Notes under the pieces: generated by a model | Databases searched by the model: none | What the model was told of the DNA's origin: nothing | What the model saw: only the letters and a program-made list of their open reading frames with translations | Assembly (NCBI GenBank): GCA_030424825.1 | Contig: JAUHWE010000170.1 | Location: 1-8,192 of the forward strand | Source of the DNA: Verrucomicrobiia bacterium | GTDB lineage: Bacteria; Verrucomicrobiota; Verrucomicrobiia; Opitutales; Opitutaceae | Reading direction: 5' to 3' | DNA: 8,192 nucleotides | Shown: in pieces, positions 1-4,913 of the stretch | Position numbering within the stretch: the first letter of the stretch is position 1 | Layout: each line of letters starts with the position of its first letter | Made by a program: the position numbers and the translations under genes

Positions 1-1328
1 GCGACGAACTTTCCTGACTTCGCGCTACGCCACTCGGTGTAGCGCAAGTTTTCAGTTCGAATAGAATATCCTATATTTTCCGATCGGTGGAATTGGCTGA
101 AGGCGACGGTATCTTGATGATCCCAATTATTAGGATTAGCGATTAAAGGGGCCAAAGACTTGCCTTCGATCTCGGAAGGGAGATCGAGCCCAGCCAGGTC
201 TGCAAGCGTTGGATACATGTCGATGAGCTCGACGCGTGCCTTTGTGCGATGGCCTTGTATGAGAACTCTAGGATCGACGATGATGAAAGGGATACGCGTC
301 GACGTTTCAAAATTGGTGTGCTTGCACCACATACCGTGGTCGCCGAGCTGGTAGCCATGATCTGACCAGAGAGTGATAATCGTGTTGTCTGCCTCTCCAG
401 TTTCGTCGAGGGCTGCCAAAAGTTCACCGATGAGCGAATCGATGTAACTGATGCAGGCGAAGTAAGCATGCCGCGTTTGACGGGCGAGTGGTTCGGGCAT
501 GGGCCCTTCCTCTGGTATATCCTTAAAGCTACGAACGTATCGCCATGGATTCATAGCGAACGCTGGAACGCCGCTTGGAGCGAACGGATTCGGGGCGAGC
601 GGAAGCGCTTCCGGATCGTAGAGGTCCCAATATTTTTTGGGAGCGTTGAAAGGTGTGTGCGGCTTGTGATAGCCCATGAACAATAGAAAAGGCTGATCTG
701 ATTTCGCGGCGTCAATCAACTTTGCAATGGCCGTTTGATTACTGATTCCATCGCGATAGGAATCGTCGGATACATCTGGTCCCTCGAAGAGAGGTAGGAG
801 TTTGTTGGTGGGATGAATTCCGTCGATTCCCGCAGTCTCTTGCGCGTATCTAGGCGATGCGTATTGATTTTCAACGAGGTAGTGTTGGGGCTCTGACCAG
901 GATTGTGTATCGCGATGCGTGTTGTGAAGAATTTTTCCAAAACCGTAAGTGGCGTATCCAGAGTTCTTAAAAAACTCAGGAAGCGAGATGGCATCCGGCA
1001 TGTGGTCGCGAAAGTGAGTTTTGTTGTTGTAGGCGCGAATTGTGTCGGGGCGCCTTCCTGTGAACATGCTGGACCGAGAGGGACCGCATACGGCGTATTG
1101 GCAATAAGCGTGCTCGAAAAGGGTGCCTCGAGCAGCGAGCCGATCAATATTGGGGGAGTGGATGTGGGAAGCTCCGTAGCAATTGAGTTCGGGACGTAGA
1201 TCATCAATACCGATGATGAGGATGTTTGGCCGCTTCGCAGTTGCAGCGCAAAGGCAGAGTGTAATTAGAAATGCCTGTCCGCAACGCAGAAAGAACGAAA
1301 TGGGAAAAGCGAATGTACGGATAATCAC
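1..1328 (-). CDS. Iduronate-2-sulfatase-like S1 sulfatase, C-terminus cut off by window edge
   Basis: An exported sulfatase that would hydrolyse sulfate esters, probably on glycans, using a formylglycine residue. The frame is open without stops to position 1, so about 443 residues are visible. Numbered from a GTG start at 1328, I see a signal peptide (hydrophobic run at 19-28, AxA-type site near 29-31), then PNILIIGIDD (34-43) with the metal-binding Asp pair D42/D43, and the sulfatase signature C81-G-P-S-R, whose Cys is the one oxidised to formylglycine. HKPHTPF (K222, H224) and the later WSDHG (D323, H324) with K336 complete the active site. CGPSR followed by TGRRPDT, and the HKPH block, match human iduronate-2-sulfatase closely as I recall it. 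No in-frame ATG lies upstream of the signal peptide. GTG at 1328 or TTG at 1364 (AGG six bases before it) are the best starts. Substrate is not determinable. A formylglycine-generating enzyme must be encoded elsewhere. Confidence 0.93.
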   Translation of the reverse strand, partial: MIIRTFAFPISFFLRCGQAFLITLCLCAATAKRPNILIIGIDDLRPELNCYGASHIHSPNIDRLAARGTLFEHAYCQYAVCGPSRSSMFTGRRPDTIRAYNNKTHFRDHMPDAISLPEFFKNSGYATYGFGKILHNTHRDTQSWSEPQHYLVENQYASPRYAQETAGIDGIHPTNKLLPLFEGPDVSDDSYRDGISNQTAIAKLIDAAKSDQPFLLFMGYHKPHTPFNAPKKYWDLYDPEALPLAPNPFAPSGVPAFAMNPWRYVRSFKDIPEEGPMPEPLARQTRHAYFACISYIDSLIGELLAALDETGEADNTIITLWSDHGYQLGDHGMWCKHTNFETSTRIPFIIVDPRVLIQGHRTKARVELIDMYPTLADLAGLDLPSEIEGKSLAPLIANPNNWDHQDTVAFSQFHRSENIGYSIRTENLRYTEWRSAKSGKFV

Positions 1329-1481
1329 GGATGTTCTGATGGGGTTAATGAAACGAGCTAGCAAACTTGGCCTAATTTCAAATTGAAGCAACGTTAAGAT
1401 CCTTTGATTCGAGGGAATAGGTTTGCTCTGACAATCGATTTAGTGATGCTATTGGTAGAAAGAGAGATTAGTCTCCCAAAG
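1329..1481. other. Divergent intergenic region
   Basis: This stretch separates the minus-strand sulfatase from the plus-strand SDR gene and must hold the start signals of both if they are independently transcribed. On the plus strand CTGACA (1428-1433) followed after 16 bases by TATTGG (1450-1455) is a weak sigma-70-like pair. I would not call it a promoter without data. The plus-strand frame stays open back to a TTG at 1404 and an ATG at 1446, but the peptide there is not conserved-looking. I see no strong hairpin and no RNA gene. Confidence 0.4.
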
Positions 1482-2186
1482 ATGAAGACGGCAGTAATAA
1501 CAGGAGCCAATCGAGGATTGGGTTTGGAATTTGCACGCCAATATCGTGCGGAAGGCTGGGAAGTGATTGCTTGCTGCCGCAATCCTGAGGACGCCGTGGA
1601 ACTCAGTGCTACGGGGGCATCAATTCACAAGTTGGATCTGCAAAAGCTCGATTCAATTGATCGCTTCGTCTCATCACTTGGCCAGAGGCCAATTGACATT
1701 TTGATAAACAATGCCGGCATACATGACCGCAGCAAAGAAGAAGGGTTTTCAGGTATTGAAACGGAACGCTGGGTGGAGGGGTTTAAGGTAAATGCGATCG
1801 CCCCCGTTCTTCTTACACGTGCCTTGATTGAGAATCTTTCCGCAGCGAGGAATCCGATTGCAGCGACTATCGGTAGCCAAGCGGGTTGTCTCACACTTTA
1901 TGATACGGGCGGACTTTACCTATATCGCACGAGCAAAGCGGCAGCCCATTCGGCGGCTGTGATAATGGCTAATGACTTGAAGCCATTTGGAATTCCTTAT
2001 GTTTGCCTTCGTCCCGGCCATACAAAAACGGATATGGGCGGACGCGATGCGCCTTATGAAATTGATGAATCCGTGCGAATGATGCGGGATGTGCTGGATC
2101 AAGTTGATATGACACAGACAGGCTGCTTTCTGGATCGAACGGGTGCATTGATCTCGTGGAATATGGAGGAGGATCTGAACGAGTAG
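1482..2186 (+). CDS. Short-chain dehydrogenase/reductase (classical SDR, C-factor-like)
   Basis: A cytoplasmic NAD(P)-dependent oxidoreductase of 234 residues, a normal size for a classical SDR. The sequence starts directly on the first Rossmann strand. MKTAVITGANRGLG carries the cofactor motif T7-G8-xxx-G12-x-G14, D52 follows a beta strand (KLDL), NNAG sits at 76-79, N104 is in FKVN, S132 is in IGSQAG, and the catalytic Y148-xxx-K152 is in YRTSK. The PG at 178-179 follows strand beta-6. The full N-S-Y-K tetrad is therefore present and the enzyme should be active. I chose ATG 1482 over an upstream ATG (1446) or TTG (1404) because family members begin at this point; an AGAGAG at 1461-1466 is a rather distant ribosome-binding candidate. 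Overall it resembles the C-factor group of carbonyl reductases. The substrate is unknown. It lies 97 bases upstream of a co-directional hydroxyacid dehydrogenase, so the two may be co-transcribed. Confidence 0.9.
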   Translation: MKTAVITGANRGLGLEFARQYRAEGWEVIACCRNPEDAVELSATGASIHKLDLQKLDSIDRFVSSLGQRPIDILINNAGIHDRSKEEGFSGIETERWVEGFKVNAIAPVLLTRALIENLSAARNPIAATIGSQAGCLTLYDTGGLYLYRTSKAAAHSAAVIMANDLKPFGIPYVCLRPGHTKTDMGGRDAPYEIDESVRMMRDVLDQVDMTQTGCFLDRTGALISWNMEEDLNE

Positions 2187-2283
2187 AGAATATCGAGGCG
2201 TTTTTTTAGATCGCACGCTACCCAAGAAGTACACGTTGAAGGTTCAATTTCTCAATCCAACTAAATAGCGTTAAAGCAAGATT

Positions 2284-3186
2284 ATGGGAGATAGAATCAA
2301 AGCAGGCATGATCGGCTTGGGCCAAATGGGATCACCCTTAGCGGGCAGACTTCTGCAGCAAAGAGTGCCGCTCATTGCTTACGATCTGAACCCCGAGGCT
2401 TTGTTAAAAGTCGTCGAGAAAGGGGCGGAGCCGGCAGATTCTCCTGTTGATGTGGCAGATCAATGTGACGTGTTGATGACCGTTCTACCTAACGGCCCTC
2501 ATGTGGAATCGGTTGCGATCGGCGACAGGGGAATCTTAACGACGAGGAACAGGAAACTGATGTGGCTAGAAATGAGCACGATCGATCCTCAGGTAACGAA
2601 ATCCGTGTCTTCAAAATGCAGGGCAAAGGATATACCATTGCTAGACGCATCCATCGGTGGTCTGACTGTAGATGCCGAAGCCGGAAGATTACTCTTTATG
2701 GTTGGTGGGTCGCCCGAGAATTTTGAGGAAGCCGAGGCCTTTCTCGTCCCTTTGGGACGTTGTGTTCATTGTGGACCCGTGGGGTCTGGGGTGACGATGA
2801 AGTTAATCAACAACCAGCTGGCAGGCGTAACCCTTGCGGCTACGATCGAGGCCTTGCTGATTGGACGCAAAGCAGGTTTGACCTTTGCTGATATGCAGCA
2901 GGTTTTGTCCGGAACCGCAGCGAATAATGCTCATCTTCACCGGGCGATTCCCGAACGCGTTATAAAGCGCGATTTCGAGAATGGGTTTAGCATGAACCTC
3001 ATGGTCAAAGATGCGGGTTTGGCATTAGATTTAGCGCAGCGAGTGGGTGTGCCTCAGTCTCTTGGCTCCCTTGTGCAAGAGTACCGCCAAAAGGCCCTTG
3101 ACCATGATTGGGGTGAAAAAGATACGACGATTATCGCAAAAGTGTTCGAAGGGCTAGCGGGTGTAGATTTGGCGTTTGAGGAGTAG
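2284..3186 (+). CDS. NAD(P)-dependent beta-hydroxyacid dehydrogenase (3-hydroxyisobutyrate dehydrogenase superfamily)
   Basis: A soluble 300-residue dehydrogenase, the usual length for enzymes that interconvert beta-hydroxyacids and semialdehydes (3-hydroxyisobutyrate dehydrogenase, tartronate semialdehyde reductase, sulfolactaldehyde reductase). The N-terminal Rossmann motif is G11-L-G13-Q-M-G16. The Asp of the second strand (D34 in YDLN) suggests a preference for NAD over NADP, by inference. The catalytic lysine is K173 in GVTMKLINNQ with N176/N177 next to it, and K242-D243 in the C-terminal helical domain are the expected conserved pair. The substrate-binding loop is unusual: where most members have DAPVSGG, this protein reads D121-A-S-I-G-G-L-T-V. 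Ser and the second Gly are thus replaced, so the substrate is probably not 3-hydroxyisobutyrate itself. No clear Shine-Dalgarno sequence precedes the ATG. A strong hairpin lies 32 bases after the stop. Confidence 0.92.
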   Translation: MGDRIKAGMIGLGQMGSPLAGRLLQQRVPLIAYDLNPEALLKVVEKGAEPADSPVDVADQCDVLMTVLPNGPHVESVAIGDRGILTTRNRKLMWLEMSTIDPQVTKSVSSKCRAKDIPLLDASIGGLTVDAEAGRLLFMVGGSPENFEEAEAFLVPLGRCVHCGPVGSGVTMKLINNQLAGVTLAATIEALLIGRKAGLTFADMQQVLSGTAANNAHLHRAIPERVIKRDFENGFSMNLMVKDAGLALDLAQRVGVPQSLGSLVQEYRQKALDHDWGEKDTTIIAKVFEGLAGVDLAFEE

Positions 3187-3218
3187 GGCTTTAGCAGGGG
3201 TTCGAGTTTTCCCTGAAA

Positions 3219-3287
3219 GGGCGAGAGCATCCCGCTCTGTCGCGTTGGTTTGATCTTCTTCTGCGGCGGAGCGGGACGCTCTCGCCC
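3219..3287. repeat. Long imperfect hairpin, repeat copy 1 (REP-like); possible bidirectional terminator
   Basis: The arms 3219-3243 and 3263-3287 (25 bases each) are inverted copies separated by a 19-base loop. They differ at three places; in RNA two of these are G-U pairs and one is an A-C mismatch, so the stem is nearly continuous and GC-rich. It lies between the convergent dehydrogenase and DUF1501 genes, 32 bases after one stop and 18 after the other, a position suited to ending transcription from both sides. No run of T follows it, so it is not a textbook intrinsic terminator. A related element lies at 4772-4888, which shows it is a dispersed repeat. Confidence 0.8.
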
Positions 3288-3305
3288 TACCAAACTCAAC
3301 AAGCA

Positions 3306-4748
3306 TTACCCGATCAGTTCAGGGATGATTTTGCCTCCAAATTGGGACATTTGCTTGAAGCGGCCGGCGTGAAAGTAGGTGAGTTTGTTGTCGTCAAGTC
3401 CCAGTAGGCTGAGCAAGGTGACGTGGACGTCACGAATGTTGTGCACGACGTCCACAGCTTCCGCGCCTAATTCGTCAGTGGCTCCGACGGTATGGCCTGC
3501 GTTAACTCCTCCACCCGCAAACCACATGGTCATCGCTTTGGAATTGTGGTCACGTCCGTAAGCGGCGCCTCCATCGCGAAAACCATTATCGGGACTGCGG
3601 CCAAATTCGCCGCACCAGATGATCAGTGTTTCGTCTAGCAATCCGCGCTGCTTGAGGTCCTTGATCAGGCCCGCAATCGGCTTATCGATATTACGGATAC
3701 GGGATCCGTGGGCTCGTTCGATGAAGTCGTGGGAATCCCAACCGCCCGAATAGGCCTGTATGAAGCGGACACCTTTTTCCACAAGACGGCGGGCTAGGAG
3801 GAGTTTTCGGCCGAAAACCTCCGTGTCATCATCGCCAATTCCATAAAGTTCTTTTGTCTTTTGGTCCTCCTGGTCGATATCGAGAATTCCGGGCACTTGC
3901 ATTTGCATGCGGAAGGCGAGCTCGTAGTTTTCAATTCTCGCCTGCAGGTCGTCCTGCCAGGGGTGCTCTTTGAGGTGGTCATGGTTGAACCGGCTAAGGA
4001 GATCCAGGTTTTCGCGCTGATGTTCGGGAGAAATTCCAGCAGGCGGCTTTAAATCGAGGATAGGGGATCCTTGGGGGCGTAGAGGTGTGCCCTGATAATG
4101 AGCAGGCAAGAAGCCATTTCCCCAATTTGGGGATCCACCTTGTGGATACGAAAGTTCGGGAAGAACGATAAATCCTGGTAGGTCCTGATTCTCAGATCCG
4201 AGTCCGTAGGTCACCCAAGAGCCCATTGCGGGATCACCCCCGAATCGGTTGCCGGTATTTACTTGGAACATCGCAGTGGGATGATTGACCGAGTCGACCT
4301 GGCAACCACGATAGAAGCAGATGTCGTCCGCTACTCCGGCCAGGTGCTGCCAGGGCTCCGTCATCCAAGCGCCTGATTGGCCGATTTGTCGGGCTTTCCA
4401 CGGGCTTTGCACGTAGTAGCGGGTACCGCTCTCCATTGCGGATTTGGCTTCTCCGCTACGTGTGAATCGTTGCAGGTGAAGATTTTTAAGGGCGGGTTTA
4501 GGGTCGAACGTGTCGATATGGCTGGGCCCACCCTCCATCATGAGAAAAATGCAGTTTTTGGCTTTAGGAGGGAGGTGGGGCTTTTTCAGTGCGAGAGGGC
4601 CCGCTGGAGAGGGGGCGGCCTTGGCGCTGAGGCCGGCGAGGGCGACGCTGCCGAGGCTCGCTCCCATACTGTAGAGAAAGCTACGGCGGTTGAGAGAGCG
4701 GGCGGCAGCCTGATTGGCGGCGATCTGCTGGCGTAGATTTTGGCTCAT
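3306..4748 (-). CDS. DUF1501 family protein with twin-arginine signal
   Basis: A 480-residue protein of the DUF1501 family, which is related in fold to the alkaline phosphatase/sulfatase superfamily; its reaction is not known. The N-terminus has a Tat signal: N20-R21-R22-S-F-L followed by a hydrophobic stretch (about 26-41) and an AKA-A site near 42-45, so it should be exported already folded. MMEGGPSHIDTFDPKP (70-84) is the conserved first block, with acidic and histidine residues apt for metals. GGWDSHD (D338, H340), WCGEFGRSP (378-386) and GRDH (398-401) form the C-terminal blocks. Length and all blocks look intact. The ATG at 4748 is preceded by AAGG about 14 bases away. It lies downstream of the PSD1/DUF1549/DUF1553 gene on the same strand, 165 bases after its stop, with a hairpin repeat in the gap. 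This adjacency is typical for the two families and suggests a shared task. Confidence 0.93.
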   Translation of the reverse strand: MSQNLRQQIAANQAAARSLNRRSFLYSMGASLGSVALAGLSAKAAPSPAGPLALKKPHLPPKAKNCIFLMMEGGPSHIDTFDPKPALKNLHLQRFTRSGEAKSAMESGTRYYVQSPWKARQIGQSGAWMTEPWQHLAGVADDICFYRGCQVDSVNHPTAMFQVNTGNRFGGDPAMGSWVTYGLGSENQDLPGFIVLPELSYPQGGSPNWGNGFLPAHYQGTPLRPQGSPILDLKPPAGISPEHQRENLDLLSRFNHDHLKEHPWQDDLQARIENYELAFRMQMQVPGILDIDQEDQKTKELYGIGDDDTEVFGRKLLLARRLVEKGVRFIQAYSGGWDSHDFIERAHGSRIRNIDKPIAGLIKDLKQRGLLDETLIIWCGEFGRSPDNGFRDGGAAYGRDHNSKAMTMWFAGGGVNAGHTVGATDELGAEAVDVVHNIRDVHVTLLSLLGLDDNKLTYFHAGRFKQMSQFGGKIIPELIG

Positions 4749-4771
4749 GGTGTTGATAATTGCCTTTTAAT

Positions 4772-4888
4772 GGTAGGGCGAGAGCGTCCCGCTCCGCCGC
4801 GTTGGCCAAAGTTAAGAGCGGGTTTTGCGGCGAAGCGGGACCTGTCTTCGCCCTTCAGGCTTCGCCTGGCACGCGCTCTCGCCCTACC
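4772..4888. repeat. Hairpin repeat copy 2, with a nested hairpin in its right arm
   Basis: The left arm 4772-4800 pairs with a right arm split into 4827-4841 and 4875-4888; a 33-base insertion (4842-4874) separates the halves. The insertion contains its own perfect stem, CAGGC-TTC-GCCTG at 4856-4868, so the folded form would be branched. The left arm matches, with a few changes, the reverse complement of the right arm of the 3219-3287 element and includes the outer GGTA/TACC ends. It lies in the gap between the PSD1-domain gene and the DUF1501 gene on the minus strand, where it could reduce read-through or protect the end of the upstream transcript. Small open frames crossing it are products of the repeat, not genes. 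Confidence 0.78.
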
Positions 4889-4913
4889 TCTCGAAATGTT
4901 TAAAGATGAAGGA

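Noticed and set aside
22..45. Inverted repeat GCGCTAC...GTAGCGC, possible terminator or operator
   Set aside because: It lies inside the sulfatase coding frame at the LRYTEWR block, where the protein sequence explains it.
716..1207. Minus-strand open frame of 163 codons and similar ones at 143-469
   Set aside because: They lie in other frames within the sulfatase gene. Only the sulfatase frame gives recognisable motifs (IIGIDD, CGPSR, HKPHTPF, WSDHG).
1404..1481. Extended N-terminus of the SDR from TTG 1404 or ATG 1446
   Set aside because: Classical SDRs of this size start at the first beta strand, as ATG 1482 does; the extra residues look non-conserved.
2187..2283. T-rich run near 2200-2207 as an intrinsic terminator after the SDR gene
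   Set aside because: No stable GC-rich stem precedes the T run.
4377..4736. Plus-strand open frame of 119 codons opposite the DUF1501 gene
   Set aside because: It is antisense to a gene with a clear Tat signal and conserved blocks, and its own translation has no recognisable domain.
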